From Burkholderia sp. 4M9327F10 (GTDB lineage Bacteria; Pseudomonadota; Gammaproteobacteria; Burkholderiales; Burkholderiaceae), in contig NZ_SCNV01000003.1 of the NCBI RefSeq assembly GCF_005503145.1, positions 248,001 to 312,000 of the forward strand: 64,000 nt of DNA. Direction: 5' to 3'. Of this stretch, positions 9,466 to 19,551 are shown piece after piece. How positions within the stretch are numbered: the stretch's first letter is position 1; each line of letters begins with the position of its first letter. The notes under the pieces are model-generated. The model was given only the letters and a program-made list of their open reading frames with translations, was not told the DNA's origin and searched no databases. The position numbers and the translations under genes are program-made.

Positions 9466-10644
9466 ATGGCGATGCCCACTATCAAGCACGTGCGTGCCTT
9501 TATCGTCCGAGGCGGCGGTGCGGATTATCACGATCAGGCCGATGGCCACTGGATCGACGACCATATCTCCACGCCAATGGCGCGCTATCCCGAGTACCGG
9601 CAGAGCCGCCAGTCGTTCGGTATCAATGTGCTCGGTACGCTGGTGGTCGAGATCGAGGCGAGCGACGGCACCGTCGGTTTTGCAGTGACGACGGGCGGCG
9701 AGATCGGCGCGTTTATCGTTGAGAAGCATCTGGCGCGTTTCCTTGAAGGCCAGCTTGTCACCGACATCGAGAAGATGTGGGATCAGATGTATTTCGCCAC
9801 GCTGTACTATGGCCGCAAGGGTGTCGTGCTGAATACGATTTCCGGCGTCGATCTGGCCTTGTGGGATCTGCTCGCCAAGATTCGCAAGGAGCCTGTTTAT
9901 CAATTGCTGGGTGGCCCGGTGCGCGACGAACTGGTGTTCTACGCAACCGGCGCGCGCCCCGATCTTGCCAAAGAAATGGGCTTTATCGGCGGCAAGCTGC
10001 CGTTGCAGCATGGGCCGGCCGAGGGCGAAGCCGGACTCAAAAAGAATATCGAGCGCCTGGCCGAGATGCGCAGCCGCGTCGGCGACGATTTCTGGCTGAT
10101 GTTCGATTGCTGGATGAGTCTCGACGTGCCCTATGCGACAAAGCTCGCGCACGCGGCGCACGAGTATGGCCTGAAATGGGTGGAAGAGTGTCTGCCGCCG
10201 GACGACTACTGGGGGTACGCCGAACTGCGCCGCAATGTACCGCGCGGCATGATGGTTTCGACGGGCGAACACGAGGCGACGCGCTGGGGCTTTCGCATGC
10301 TGCTGGAAATGAACTGCTGCGATCTGATCCAGCCGGATGTGGGTTGGTGCGGCGGCATGACCGAGCTGATCAAGATTTCCGCGCTGGCCGATGCGCATAA
10401 CGTGATGGTGGTACCGCACGGTTCCTCGGTGTACAGCTATCATTTTGTCGTCACGCGTCACAACTCGCCGTTCGCGGAGTTTCTGATGATGGCGCCCAAG
10501 GCGGATCAGGTGGTGCCCATGTTCACGCCGCTGCTGCTCGATGAACCCGTGCCCGTGAATGGCCGCATGAAGGTGCCGGAGACGCCGGGTTTCGGCGTGC
10601 GGCTCAATCCGGACTGTGCGTTGGTGCGGCCTTATCCGCGTTAA
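9466..10644 (+). CDS. rhmD: L-rhamnonate dehydratase (enolase superfamily)
   Basis: This 392-residue enzyme removes water from L-rhamnonate to give 2-keto-3-deoxy-L-rhamnonate (LRA3). Acid-sugar dehydratase residues can be placed by eye: metal ligands Asp214, Glu240 and Glu268, His269 directly after the third ligand, His318 in the PHGSSVY segment and His33 in the DDHISTP loop. The pattern agrees with E. coli RhmD at a nearly constant offset. ATG at 9466 was taken as start because it follows a GGAG-type ribosome-binding site and matches the family N-terminus; the frame is open further upstream but overlaps the permease gene. Confidence 0.93.
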   Translation: MAMPTIKHVRAFIVRGGGADYHDQADGHWIDDHISTPMARYPEYRQSRQSFGINVLGTLVVEIEASDGTVGFAVTTGGEIGAFIVEKHLARFLEGQLVTDIEKMWDQMYFATLYYGRKGVVLNTISGVDLALWDLLAKIRKEPVYQLLGGPVRDELVFYATGARPDLAKEMGFIGGKLPLQHGPAEGEAGLKKNIERLAEMRSRVGDDFWLMFDCWMSLDVPYATKLAHAAHEYGLKWVEECLPPDDYWGYAELRRNVPRGMMVSTGEHEATRWGFRMLLEMNCCDLIQPDVGWCGGMTELIKISALADAHNVMVVPHGSSVYSYHFVVTRHNSPFAEFLMMAPKADQVVPMFTPLLLDEPVPVNGRMKVPETPGFGVRLNPDCALVRPYPR

Positions 10645-10734
10645 AAGCGGTGTGTCGAGATGGACGCGTTGAGCCTGTAGTGCGTGACGCAAAACCGAAA
10701 GATGGCAACGGCCGGACCGGTCAAGGAGAACCCA

Positions 10735-11517
10735 GTGCTGCTCAAGGACAAGGTGGTGATCGTCACAGGCGGATCGCGCGGCATTGGCCGGGCTATCGCC
10801 GTGGCCTGCGCACGCGAAGGCGCCGATGTGGCGATCAACTACTGGGGCGATAACGACGCATCGTACGGACGCCGCTCGGCCGTTGAAGAAGTCCTGGCCG
10901 AGATTGCCGCACTTGGCCGGCGTGGGCTAGCGGTAGAAGGCAACGTTGCTGCACGCGAGACCGGTGCGGAACTGGTTCGGCGTACCGTGGAGGCCTTCGG
11001 CAGGGTCGACGTGCTGGCGAGCAATGCGGGCATCTGTCCGTTCCACGCGTTTCTCGATATGCCCGCCGAGGTGCTGGAGACGACCGTGGCGGTCAATCTG
11101 AACGGCGCGTTTTTCGTGACCCAGGCGGCGGCACAGCAGATGAAGGCGCAAGGCACGGGCGGCGCGATTGTCGCTACGAGTTCGATTAGCGCACTCGTTG
11201 GCGGCGGCATGCAGACGCATTACACACCGACCAAGGCCGGCGTGCATTCGCTGATGCAGTCGTGCGCGATTGCGTTGGGACCGTATGGGATTCGCTGCAA
11301 TTCGGTGCTGCCGGGCACGATTGCCACGGACCTGAATGCCGAAGACCTCGCGGACGAAGCCAAGAAGGCCTACTTCGAGAAGCGGATTCCGTTAGGCAGG
11401 TTAGGACGTCCGGAGGATGTCGCGGATTGCGTGGTGTTTCTTGCTTCGGACTATGCGCGCTATGTGACCGGTGCGGCGTTGCTGGTGGATGGCGGTTTGT
11501 TCGTCAACCTGCAGTGA
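10735..11517 (+). CDS. L-rhamnose 1-dehydrogenase (SDR, LRA1-like)
   Basis: This 260-residue SDR should oxidise L-rhamnose to L-rhamnono-lactone with NAD(P)+. It has TGGSRGIG, SNAG, the catalytic Ser in TSSISALVGG and the YTPTK motif. Segments such as ICPFHAFLDMP and QSCAIALGPYGIRCN are characteristic of the Azotobacter LRA1 rhamnose dehydrogenase as I recall it. The GTG at 10735 was chosen because AAGGAG lies six bases upstream and it gives the usual MLLKDKVVIVTGG start; ATG 10702 and GTG 10684 are upstream alternatives. It sits last in the first rhamnose operon. Confidence 0.9.
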   Translation: MLLKDKVVIVTGGSRGIGRAIAVACAREGADVAINYWGDNDASYGRRSAVEEVLAEIAALGRRGLAVEGNVAARETGAELVRRTVEAFGRVDVLASNAGICPFHAFLDMPAEVLETTVAVNLNGAFFVTQAAAQQMKAQGTGGAIVATSSISALVGGGMQTHYTPTKAGVHSLMQSCAIALGPYGIRCNSVLPGTIATDLNAEDLADEAKKAYFEKRIPLGRLGRPEDVADCVVFLASDYARYVTGAALLVDGGLFVNLQ

Positions 11518-11546
11518 GCGAACAGATACAGGGCAATGCGCGAGAC

Positions 11547-12572
11547 TCAGTGAGCGGGCAAGGGGAAGGGAGGGGCATCCGCAGGCTCAATCGCGCCGCT
11601 GCCCGCGCTATCCGGTTGAACGCCTGCCTCGCGGGCCAGCTTATGCGAAACGCTACGCAGCAAGTCGATGAAATGCAGCGCCGGTTCGGCGAGCGGCTCT
11701 TCCTTGCGCGTGAGAATGCCGAAGCCGGCGAGGCTCTTGCCGATCTCGACGGGCAACGCCACCAGCAGCTTGCCGCGCACATGGTCGCGCACCACGGATT
11801 CCGGCAGCATCGCCACGGCATCGTAGTTTTCGAGCAATTGCAGGGTAGCGAAGATCGACGCGCATTCGGTCAGATTGACCGGGGTAGCGAGTCCGGCGCG
11901 GGCCAGTTCTTCTTCGAACAGCACGCGCGCCGGACTGGTAATGGGCTGGGCAACCCACGGCCAGTCGATCAGTTCGCGCAAGGTAATGGCGGTGCGCTGC
12001 GCCAGCGGATGAACGGTGCGCACCACCAGCATCAAGGTCTCACGGGCGAGCGGCTCGAAACTGAAATCGTTGTGCTGCAAAGGATTGGTCAGGCGGCCGA
12101 GGGCGAGATCGACTTCGCGGCGGTGCAGCAACTGGACCACCTGGTCGCTGGTTTCGCCGAGGATGCGTACGTTCAGCAGCGGCCGTTCGGTTTTCAGCGC
12201 GGCGACCGCCATGGCCAGCAGATCGGGCGCGGCGCCCATGATGGCGCCCACCGTCAACTGGCCGTGTCCGCCTTTGCGCTTGACGTCGAGGTCTTCGGCG
12301 AAGCGGGTCAGCTCGGCCAGCGCGCGCCGGGCGTAGGCAAGGGTGACGACGCCAAGCGGCGTAGGCTGCATGCCGCGCGCGTTGCGCTCGAACAGCAGGA
12401 AGCCGAACGCCTCTTCGATATCGCCCAACATGCGGGATGCGCTCGGTTGGGCAACGTTGACGGCGTCGGCGGCCTGGTGGAGGTTGCGGGCGTCGTCGAG
12501 CGCGACCAGCAGCGCCAGATGCTTGAATTTGAGCCGGTTGACGAGGGCGACAGTGGCGGCGTTCTGGCTCAT
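11547..12572 (-). CDS. LysR-family regulator, probable rhamnose-cluster regulator
   Basis: This 341-residue protein has an N-terminal winged helix (about residues 5-70, with the DNA-recognition segment NVAQPSASRMLGDIEEAFGFLLFERN) and a periplasmic-binding-protein-like effector domain. It resembles the GbpR-type sugar-responsive LysR group. It is divergent from the mutarotase/lactonase/ABC operon and convergent with the dehydrogenase gene, so it lies between the two halves of the rhamnose module and probably controls both. The C-terminal 25 residues are Pro/Ala-rich and look dispensable. Confidence 0.88.
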   Translation of the reverse strand: MSQNAATVALVNRLKFKHLALLVALDDARNLHQAADAVNVAQPSASRMLGDIEEAFGFLLFERNARGMQPTPLGVVTLAYARRALAELTRFAEDLDVKRKGGHGQLTVGAIMGAAPDLLAMAVAALKTERPLLNVRILGETSDQVVQLLHRREVDLALGRLTNPLQHNDFSFEPLARETLMLVVRTVHPLAQRTAITLRELIDWPWVAQPITSPARVLFEEELARAGLATPVNLTECASIFATLQLLENYDAVAMLPESVVRDHVRGKLLVALPVEIGKSLAGFGILTRKEEPLAEPALHFIDLLRSVSHKLAREAGVQPDSAGSGAIEPADAPPFPLPAH

Positions 12573-12667
12573 ATGGCGGAGGCGTTGACGGATGCGGGCA
12601 GGCGGAAGCAGACGGCGAATGGATAGGGCGGATGCATGCGCCGTGCGATCCGGTTTCTGGATCGCCT

Positions 12668-12684
12668 AATCCCAACAACGGATT
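12668..12684. promoter_or_regulatory. Candidate LysR box between regulator and rhaM
   Basis: AATCC (12668-12672) and GGATT (12680-12684) form a short dyad containing an exact T-N11-A pair (T12670, A12682). It lies in the 205-base divergent gap between the LysR gene and the mutarotase gene, where such a regulator would be expected to bind. Short motif, so weak evidence. Confidence 0.3.
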
Positions 12685-12777
12685 GAGATGCTATCGACGC
12701 AGGAATTATAGTCGGTTCAGACGCTTCCCCCAGAAAGCGCCCCGAAGATGAAAAGCAACGACGGGAGACAGGCCGCA

Positions 12778-13101
12778 ATGGAGACAATCGCTTTCCGGAT
12801 GGTGCTTAACCCCGGCATGCGCGAGGAGTATGAACGCCGGCACCGGGAGATCTGGCCCGAACTGGTGGATGCCTTGCGCGAGGCCGGCGTGCACGAGTAC
12901 CGCATTTTCTTCGACGCGGGTAGTAATCATCTGTTTGCCATTCTGACGCGCATCCCCAATCATCATATGGACCGTTTGCCGGAACTCGATGTCATGCGCA
13001 AATGGTGGGACTACATGGCTGACATCATGCAGACCGCCCCGGATCACACGCCGCTGCAGCAGGCGCTGGAGCCGGTGTTTCATTTGCCGCCCCCGGGTTG
13101 A
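12778..13101 (+). CDS. rhaM: L-rhamnose mutarotase
   Basis: This 107-residue protein interconverts the alpha and beta anomers of L-rhamnose. Diagnostic features are the RMVLNPGMREEYERRH segment with the conserved Tyr and His, HREIWPEL, and the C-terminal MRKWWDYMADIM segment; E. coli RhaM is 104 residues. ATG at 12778 follows a GGGAG ribosome-binding site; an ATG at 12748 would add ten unlike residues. It is the first gene of an operon continuing through the lactonase and the ABC importer. Confidence 0.93.
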   Translation: METIAFRMVLNPGMREEYERRHREIWPELVDALREAGVHEYRIFFDAGSNHLFAILTRIPNHHMDRLPELDVMRKWWDYMADIMQTAPDHTPLQQALEPVFHLPPPG

Positions 13102-13130
13102 TGGACCGTTCGAGCAAGGAGAGATGCCTC

Positions 13131-14024
13131 ATGCAAGTGATCGACCCGCATATTCATCTATGGGATCTGAAGACGCATCGCTACCCGTGGCTTGAAAATC
13201 CGGGCGTGTCGTTCGTCGGCGACGCCCGTGAGATGAAGCACGACTATTTGCTGGCCGATCTGCGCGGCGAAGCGGGCGAGATCGAGATTCTCAAAGTGGT
13301 GCATGTGGAGGCGAATCACGACCCGGCCGACCCGGTCGAAGAAACGCGCTGGCTGCAGGGCATTGCGAACGAACCAGGCTCGCATGGCATGCCGAACGGC
13401 ATCGTCGCCGGGGCCGATCTTGCGGCGCCCAATGCCGCGCAGGTCCTCGAAGCTCATGCGGCCTTTGCCAATACGCGCGGCGTGCGGCAGATCCTGAATG
13501 TGCATGGGAACAAGCTGTTCGACTATATCGGCCGGCATCTGATGCGCGACTCGTTGTGGCGTGAGAATTTTGCCTTGCTGCGCCGCTATAACCTGTCGTT
13601 CGACCTGCAACTGTATCCGTCGCAGATGGACGAAGCGGTGGCGTTGGCCGAGGCCCATGCCGACACCCAGTTCATCGTCAATCATGCGGGCATGTTTGTG
13701 GACCGCAATAGCGTGGCGGGATATCGCGCCTGGCGTGACGGCATGCGGCGCCTCGCCGGTTGCCCGAACGTAGCGGTCAAGATCAGCGGCCTTGCGATGT
13801 TCGATCATCACTGGACAGTGGAAAGCCTGCGTCCCTATGTGCTCGAAACGATCGACGCGTTTGGCGTCGAGCGCGCCATGTTTGCATCCAATTTTCCAGT
13901 GGACCGCCTGTTTGGATCGTATGAGGATCTTTGGCATGCCTACGCTTCAATCGTGGCGGACGCGAGCGTGGCCGAGCAGGACGCGCTGTTTCGCCGCAAC
14001 GCCGAGCGCATTTACCGGATCTGA
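13131..14024 (+). CDS. Amidohydrolase-fold lactonase, probable L-rhamnono-1,4-lactonase (LRA2-type)
   Basis: This 297-residue TIM-barrel metal hydrolase opens with IDPHIHLWD, the HxHxW metal motif of the COG3618 family that includes L-fuconolactonase. Later conserved segments are [10 protein letters not shown] (about 64-73), QFIVNHAGM with a metal-ligand His, and [10 protein letters not shown] near the C-terminus with the catalytic-type Asp. In this cluster it should hydrolyse L-rhamnono-lactone, the product of the dehydrogenase at 10735, to L-rhamnonate. Start ATG 13131 has AAGGAG nine bases upstream; an earlier TTG/ATG (13098/13101) would overlap the mutarotase stop. Confidence 0.87.
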   Translation: MQVIDPHIHLWDLKTHRYPWLENPGVSFVGDAREMKHDYLLADLRGEAGEIEILKVVHVEANHDPADPVEETRWLQGIANEPGSHGMPNGIVAGADLAAPNAAQVLEAHAAFANTRGVRQILNVHGNKLFDYIGRHLMRDSLWRENFALLRRYNLSFDLQLYPSQMDEAVALAEAHADTQFIVNHAGMFVDRNSVAGYRAWRDGMRRLAGCPNVAVKISGLAMFDHHWTVESLRPYVLETIDAFGVERAMFASNFPVDRLFGSYEDLWHAYASIVADASVAEQDALFRRNAERIYRI

Positions 14025-14101
14025 CCGGCTGGAAGTCGCTCTGGAATACCCCTGAAGCAAGGCGGCGCGCTGACGATGCCGCAGGATGGAGGAGACAGGC
14101 A

Positions 14102-15631
14102 GTGCAGGAACAGACAACCGCTACGCCCCGGCTCGAACTGCGGCATGCGAGCAAATCGTTCGGCCGGGTTCGCGCGCTATCGGATGGCGATCTCACGCTA
14201 TGGCCGGGCGAAGTGCATGCGCTGCTCGGCGAAAACGGCGCGGGCAAATCGACGCTCGTAAAAATACTCGCGGGTGTTCATCAGCCCGATACCGGTGAGA
14301 TTGTGGTCGACGGGGTGGCGCGGCGCTTTGCGACACCTGCTGAAGCGCGCGATGCCGGTCTTGCGGTGATCTACCAGGAACCTACGCTGTTTTTCGATCT
14401 GTCGATTGCCGAGAATATTTTCATGGGCCGGCAGCCGGTGGATCGCATTGGCCGGATTCAGTACGAAGCAATGCGCAGCGAAGTGGATGGCCTGCTGGCA
14501 TCGCTCGGCGTCGATCTGCAGGCGGACCAGTTGGTGCGGGGGCTGTCCATTGCGGATCAGCAGGTGATTGAAATCGCCAAGGCGCTTTCGCTGAACGCGA
14601 ACGTGCTGATCATGGACGAGCCGACCGCGGCATTGTCCCTGACCGAAGTGGAGCGGCTGTTTGCGATTGTGCGCAAGCTGCGCGAACGCGATGTGGCGAT
14701 TCTCTTCATTACCCATCGTCTCGACGAGGTGTTTGCGCTGACGCAGCATGTCACCATCATGCGCGACGGGGCGAAGGTGTTCGATGCGCCCACCGCGGAT
14801 CTGACCACGGCGGCAATCGTGGCGAAGATGGTCGGGGGCGATCTGGAGAGCTTTTATCCGAAAGCGGATGTTGCGCCGGGCGACGTGCGTTTGTCGGTGC
14901 GCGGATTGACGCGGCTTGGCGTGTTCAAGGACATCTCGTTCGAGGTCCGCGCGGGCGAGATTGTGGCGCTGGCCGGACTGGTTGGCGCCGGACGCAGCGA
15001 GGTGGCCCGCGCGATCTTCGGCATCGATCCGCTCGATGCGGGCGAGGTGTGGATAGCGGGCAAGCCGCTTGCCACCGGGCGGCCCGCGGCGGCGGTGCGG
15101 GCCGGGCTTGCGCTGGTGCCGGAAGACCGCCGCCAGCAGGGGCTGGCGCTCGAACTGAGCATCGCGCGCAATGCGTCGATGACGGTGCTTGGGCGTCTCG
15201 TCAAACACGGGCTGATTTCCACGCGCAGCGAAACGCAACTTGCCGCGCAATGGGGCTCAAGGCTGCGTCTGAAAGCGGGCGACGCCAATGCGCCGGTCGG
15301 CACGCTTTCCGGCGGCAATCAGCAGAAAGTCGTGCTCGGCAAATGGCTCGCGACCGACCCCAAGGTATTGATCATCGACGAGCCGACTCGCGGCATTGAT
15401 GTAGGCGCCAAGGCCGAGGTGTATAGCGCGCTCGCGGAACTGGTCACGCACGGCATGGCGGTGCTGATGATCTCAAGCGAGTTGCCGGAAGTGCTCGGCA
15501 TGGCCGACCGGGTGCTCGTGATGCACGAAGGACGGATTAGCGCCGAGATCGCCCGCGCCGATGCAAACGAAGAACGCATCATGGGCGCCGCCCTCGGTCA
15601 ACCCGCTAACCCACTGGGGCACGCCGCATGA
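14102..15631 (+). CDS. rhaT: Rhamnose ABC importer, fused double ATPase
   Basis: This 509-residue protein carries two ABC ATPase domains, as in the sugar (CUT2) importers. The first has Walker [10 protein letters not shown] (about residues 43-51) and Walker [13 protein letters not shown]; the second has the degenerate GLVGAGRSE loop usual for CUT2 domain 2, an LSGGNQQK signature and [12 protein letters not shown]. The start is GTG at 14102 with GGAGGAG seven bases upstream; the frame is open farther upstream inside the lactonase gene. The stop overlaps the next gene in an ATGA junction. Confidence 0.93.
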   Translation: MQEQTTATPRLELRHASKSFGRVRALSDGDLTLWPGEVHALLGENGAGKSTLVKILAGVHQPDTGEIVVDGVARRFATPAEARDAGLAVIYQEPTLFFDLSIAENIFMGRQPVDRIGRIQYEAMRSEVDGLLASLGVDLQADQLVRGLSIADQQVIEIAKALSLNANVLIMDEPTAALSLTEVERLFAIVRKLRERDVAILFITHRLDEVFALTQHVTIMRDGAKVFDAPTADLTTAAIVAKMVGGDLESFYPKADVAPGDVRLSVRGLTRLGVFKDISFEVRAGEIVALAGLVGAGRSEVARAIFGIDPLDAGEVWIAGKPLATGRPAAAVRAGLALVPEDRRQQGLALELSIARNASMTVLGRLVKHGLISTRSETQLAAQWGSRLRLKAGDANAPVGTLSGGNQQKVVLGKWLATDPKVLIIDEPTRGIDVGAKAEVYSALAELVTHGMAVLMISSELPEVLGMADRVLVMHEGRISAEIARADANEERIMGAALGQPANPLGHAA

Positions 15632-16692
15632 TGCGCCACTCCCATACTCATCCTCATCCGGCGCCGGTTCAGCCTTCCGTCGCTGGCGGCGCTACGCCGA
15701 AAGCGGGCGGATTGGTCGCGGCGCTTGCCAGGAGCCGCGAAACCACGCTGTTTATCGTGCTGGTGCTGCTGATTGCCGGCACGGGCCTCGCCCGGCCGCA
15801 GTTTCTGAATCTGCAGAATCTGCGCGATGTGCTGCTGAATGTGTCGATTATCAGCCTGCTGACAGCGGGGATGACGGTCGTGATCCTGATGCGGCATATC
15901 GATCTTTCGGTGGGCTCGACGGTCGGCATCAGCGCTTATGCCGTCGGCAGCCTGTATGTCGCGTTTCCACATATGCCCGTGCTGGTCGCGCTGGCGGCGG
16001 GGCTGGCAATCGGCCTGGTGGCGGGCGGCATCAATGCGCTGCTGGTGGCGGTGGGGCGGGTGCCTTCGCTGGTCGCCACGCTCTCCACGCTGTATATCTT
16101 CCGCGGGGCGGACTATGCGTGGGTGCATGGCGGTCAGATCAACGCCACCAGCTTGCCCGATGCGTATTCGCGGCTCGCGACCGGCGTGGTGCTTGGCGTG
16201 CCCACGCTGGCGCTGATCGCGCTTGTGGTGCTGGCCGGATTGTCGGTGTATCTGAAGCAGTTTCGCGGCGGACGTGAGCACTATGCGATCGGCTCGAATC
16301 CGGAGGCGGCGCGCCTCGCGGGCGTCAATGTCGAGCGGCGCGTGATGTCGGGCTTTCTGCTGTCCGGTGCGATTGCGGGTTTTGCGGGCGCGCTATGGCT
16401 GGCGCGCTTCGGCACCGTGGATGCCAGCACCGCCAAGGGCATCGAGCTGCAGGTGGTGGCCGCCGCGGTGGTGGGCAGCGTGGCGATTACGGGGGGAGTG
16501 GGCACCATCCTCGGCGCGACGCTCGGTGCGCTGGTGCTGGGCGTGATCAGCATTGCGCTGGTGGTGCTGCGCGTGTCGCCGTTCTGGGAGCAGGCGATTC
16601 AAGGCGCGCTGATTGTCGCCGCCATTGCTGCCGACACACTCCTGGCCCGCTCCGTCGCCAAACGCATGATGAGGAAACGCGATCATGGCTAA
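15628..16692 (+). CDS. rhaP: Rhamnose ABC importer permease 1
   Basis: This 354-residue CUT2 permease has a His/Pro-rich N-terminal tail ([10 protein letters not shown]), an amphipathic lead-in and about nine to ten membrane segments. It shows the family motifs IDLSVGS (about residue 91) and the EAARLAGV cytoplasmic coupling loop. It starts inside the stop of the ATPase gene and ends eight bases inside the next permease, so the three are translationally coupled. The His-rich tail is not part of the usual family core. Confidence 0.92.
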   Translation: MMRHSHTHPHPAPVQPSVAGGATPKAGGLVAALARSRETTLFIVLVLLIAGTGLARPQFLNLQNLRDVLLNVSIISLLTAGMTVVILMRHIDLSVGSTVGISAYAVGSLYVAFPHMPVLVALAAGLAIGLVAGGINALLVAVGRVPSLVATLSTLYIFRGADYAWVHGGQINATSLPDAYSRLATGVVLGVPTLALIALVVLAGLSVYLKQFRGGREHYAIGSNPEAARLAGVNVERRVMSGFLLSGAIAGFAGALWLARFGTVDASTAKGIELQVVAAAVVGSVAITGGVGTILGATLGALVLGVISIALVVLRVSPFWEQAIQGALIVAAIAADTLLARSVAKRMMRKRDHG

Positions 16693-17698
16693 ACCCGATT
16701 CCGCCTTGCTGACCCGCAAGCGCGAGACGCCTTTGCGCTGGGAAATATTGCTGGTCATCGTGCTGGTGTTGTCGCTGGCCTTGGGCCGGGTGCTCTCGCC
16801 AGTGTTTCTAACGGGTGCCAATATCAGCAACGTGCTGGCCGATCTGACCGAGATTGCCTTGATGGCGCTGCCGATGACCTTGATTATCGTGGCCGCCGAA
16901 ATCGATCTTTCGGTGGCGTCGGTGCTCGGGGCATCGAGCGCGCTAATGGGCGTGCTGTGGCATATGGGCTTGCCGATGCCGCTCGCGATCGGGCTGGTGC
17001 TGATCGTCGGCGCGCTGGCCGGACTGCTGAACGGCCTGGTGATTGTCAAGCTGAATCTGCCTTCGCTTGCCGTGACGATCGGCACGCTGGCGCTGTTTCG
17101 CGGCCTGGCGTATGTGCTGCTCGGCGATCAGGCGGTCGCGGATTTTCCGGCGGGCTATACGGCATTCGGCATGAACAATCTCGGCGCGACGTTTATCCCG
17201 CTGCCGTTTGTGATTGTGATCGTCGGTGCGGTGGTGTTCACCGTGCTGCTGCAGGCCACGGCGTTCGGCCGCAGTCTCTATGCGATTGGCGCGAATCCGA
17301 CCGCCGCGACGTTCTCCGGTATCGAGGTGGCGAAGATCCGTTTGCGCCTGTTTGTCTTGTCCGGCCTGATGAGTGCACTGGCCGGCGTGGTCTACACCTT
17401 GCGCTTTACCAGCGCGCGGGGCGATAACGGCGAGGGCTTCGAGCTCTCGGTGATTGCGGCGGTGCTGTTCGGCGGCGTGAGCATTTTCGGCGGACGTGGT
17501 TCGATGGTCGGTGTGTTGCTGTCGCTGCTGATTATCGGCGTGCTGAAAAACGCCTTGACGCTCGATGACGTCTCCAGCGAAACGCTCACGATCGTGACCG
17601 GTGTGCTGCTGCTCGCGTCCGTGCTGATTCCGAATCTGGTGGCCCGCTGGCGGGCAATGCGCGACCGGCGGTTTATCGCGAAGTCTGCTGCTTCATAG
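16685..17698 (+). CDS. rhaQ: Rhamnose ABC importer permease 2
   Basis: This 337-residue CUT2 permease has the EIDLSVAS motif, the cytoplasmic loop AIGANPTAATFSGIEV and multiple membrane segments, and pairs with the preceding permease to form the channel. It overlaps that gene by eight bases. A 121-base gap separates it from the binding-protein gene downstream. Confidence 0.92.
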   Translation: MAKPDSALLTRKRETPLRWEILLVIVLVLSLALGRVLSPVFLTGANISNVLADLTEIALMALPMTLIIVAAEIDLSVASVLGASSALMGVLWHMGLPMPLAIGLVLIVGALAGLLNGLVIVKLNLPSLAVTIGTLALFRGLAYVLLGDQAVADFPAGYTAFGMNNLGATFIPLPFVIVIVGAVVFTVLLQATAFGRSLYAIGANPTAATFSGIEVAKIRLRLFVLSGLMSALAGVVYTLRFTSARGDNGEGFELSVIAAVLFGGVSIFGGRGSMVGVLLSLLIIGVLKNALTLDDVSSETLTIVTGVLLLASVLIPNLVARWRAMRDRRFIAKSAAS

Positions 17699-17819
17699 CC
17701 TATTGGTCTTGCCTAGCGTTGCCTTGCCTTGCCGCAAGACGACGCTTGTGCGGCATGCCGTTCCTGAAATCAACAACCCGGACGCAGCAACGTCCGATTA
17801 TTCAGCCAGGAGACACTTC

Positions 17820-18827
17820 ATGTTCAAACCCCTACGTCAGGCCGGAGCGCTTGCGCTGTGCGTCGCCCTGTTGGGCATCAGTTGCGCGGCGGGCGCAGCC
17901 GATATCAAGAGCGGCCTGAAGATTGCATTTATTCCCAAGCAGATCAACAACCCCTATGAGGTGATTGCCGATAACGGCGGCATGGCCGCAATCAAGGAAT
18001 TCGGCGGCGTCGGCAAGGTGGTGGGCCCGTCGGATGCGGGCGCATCGTCGCAGGTGCAGTACATCAATACGCTGATTACGCAGCATCAGGATGCGATTGT
18101 GATTGCGGCCAACGATGCGAACGCGGTCGTGCCTTACCTGAAAAAGGCCATGTCGCAGGGCATCAAGGTCGTTACCTTCGACTCGGATACCGCGCCGGAG
18201 GGACGTCAACTGTTTGTGAACCAGGCGAACGCGGAAGGGATCGGGCGTGGGCAAATCCAGCTGGTAGCGAAACTGATGGGCGGGGAGGGCGAGTTTGCGA
18301 TTCTTTCGGCTACGCCCAATGCGACCAACCAGAACACATGGATCAAGTGGATGCAAGAGGAGTTGAAAAAGCCCGAGTACGCGAAGATAAAGCTCGTGAA
18401 AATCGCCTATGGCAATGATGACGACCAGAAGTCGTTTGTCGAGACTCAAGGCTTGCTGCAAGCGTATCCGAATCTGAAGGCAATCGTTGCGCCGACGACG
18501 GTGGGGATTGCGGCCGCGGCGCGCTATATCTCGTCGTCGTCGAGCAAGGGGAAGGTGGATGTGACCGGCCTGGGGACGCCGAACCAGATGCGTGCGTTCG
18601 TCAAGAACGGTACCGTGAAGGCATTCCAGTTGTGGGACCCGAATCAGCTCGGCTATCTGGCCGCCTATGCGGCGGCGGCGCTCGCCTCGGGCACGATTAC
18701 CGGCAAGGAAGGCGAATCGTTCGATGCGGGCAAGCTGGGCAAACGCACGATTGGGGCGCAGGGCGAAATTATCCTTGGACCGCCGACCACGTTTGATTCG
18801 AGCAATATCGACAACTTCAATTTCTAG
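17820..18827 (+). CDS. rhaS: Rhamnose ABC importer periplasmic binding protein
   Basis: This 335-residue periplasmic sugar-binding protein has a signal peptide (about 1-26, ending AGA). The mature part has the type I fold of ribose-binding proteins: KIAFIPKQINNPY, then DAIVIAANDANAVVPYLKKA, and DSDTAPEGRQLFVN. ATG at 17820 has an AGGAGA ribosome-binding site 7-8 bases upstream. Binding protein last, after ATPase and both permeases, is a rearrangement relative to the S-T-P-Q order of rhizobial rhamnose loci. Confidence 0.93.
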   Translation: MFKPLRQAGALALCVALLGISCAAGAADIKSGLKIAFIPKQINNPYEVIADNGGMAAIKEFGGVGKVVGPSDAGASSQVQYINTLITQHQDAIVIAANDANAVVPYLKKAMSQGIKVVTFDSDTAPEGRQLFVNQANAEGIGRGQIQLVAKLMGGEGEFAILSATPNATNQNTWIKWMQEELKKPEYAKIKLVKIAYGNDDDQKSFVETQGLLQAYPNLKAIVAPTTVGIAAAARYISSSSSKGKVDVTGLGTPNQMRAFVKNGTVKAFQLWDPNQLGYLAAYAAAALASGTITGKEGESFDAGKLGKRTIGAQGEIILGPPTTFDSSNIDNFNF

Positions 18828-18922
18828 GTTTTCGACGCCTGCTCGTACCCGCTTTTTCTTCCTTGAATGGCCGGTTTCGGCGCTATACCCTCATAGGGCT
18901 TGCCTCTCTCAAGGAGCCGGAC

Positions 18923-19162
18923 ATGAAAGGCGCTGCGGTGAATGTGCATTTCGATGCAAGGTTTATGGTGCTGGATCTCGCCGATGGCCGGGCGGCGCAT
19001 TTTCCGCTGAGCCAGTTTCCGGCTCTGGCCTCGGCCTCGCCGGTGGAGCGGGAACACTTCGCCATCTCGATCGACAAGCAGCGGCTCTACTGGCCGGAAT
19101 TGCAGCAGGACCTGAGCGTAACCGCGCTGCTGCAACCGCTGGATGAGAATACGCTGCACTGA
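18923..19162 (+). CDS. DUF2442 small protein
   Basis: This 79-residue protein fits the DUF2442 family: VHFDARFMVLDLADGR, then FPLSQFPAL, then the C-terminal YWPELQQDLSVTALL. Members often sit beside DUF4160 proteins or in toxin-antitoxin-like pairs, but no partner is visible here. ATG 18923 follows AAGGAG at 18911-18916. It lies 95 bases after rhaS and may be read through from the transporter operon; a strong hairpin follows it. Function unknown. Confidence 0.8.
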   Translation: MKGAAVNVHFDARFMVLDLADGRAAHFPLSQFPALASASPVEREHFAISIDKQRLYWPELQQDLSVTALLQPLDENTLH

Positions 19163-19184
19163 TCTGGCTGATTGAAACATGACG

Positions 19185-19210
19185 CGGCCGGCGTTCGCCG
19201 GCCGTTCTTA
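19185..19210 (+). terminator. Intrinsic terminator after the rhamnose/DUF2442 region
   Basis: CGGCCGGCG (19185-19193) pairs perfectly with CGCCGGCCG (19196-19204), followed by TTCTTAT. The very GC-rich stem 22 bases after the DUF2442 stop is a good intrinsic terminator despite a short, interrupted T-tract. Confidence 0.7.
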
Positions 19211-19551
19211 TGCGCGCTACGGCAGTGTTGCGCCGTGACTGCGCGCCGTCTCCCGGTTGACATCCCTGGCGTTTTCTCAAAAAAGTTGTATGGCAAAATG
19301 ATATATCGGGTAAACGCGTATGTATTCAATTATGCAGCTATATTCGTGTTAATACCCGTTTATATCCGCAAAAAGTCATGCAAAATGCGGCTGCCTCACG
19401 CGCACCAGTTCCGCCCCCATGAATGTTGCTTGACAACTATTTGACCTCTTGATTATCTTGGCGTCCATGGTGCGATCCGAGCCGCCGGGTCCACGCGGTA
19501 CGCGCCATGCGATACGGCACGCCGGGACACGGCGGCAATCTGGAGGAGCAA
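19211..19551 (+). promoter_or_regulatory. AT-rich promoter region of the hexuronate-type permease
   Basis: No gene is seen. The stretch 19270-19400 is markedly AT-rich compared with its surroundings and contains several TTGACA-like and TATAAT-like hexamers (TTGACA near 19430, TTGACC near 19441, GATATATCG near 19300). It is probably the regulated promoter of the MFS gene at 19552. I cannot identify the operator. Confidence 0.45.

Noticed and set aside
9439..10692. Long minus-strand frame opposite the rhamnonate dehydratase
   Set aside because: Antisense artefact of high GC content; the plus strand encodes an intact enzyme.
11262..12626. 454-codon plus-strand frame across the LysR gene
   Set aside because: It crosses the end of the dehydrogenase gene and is antisense to a complete LysR regulator.
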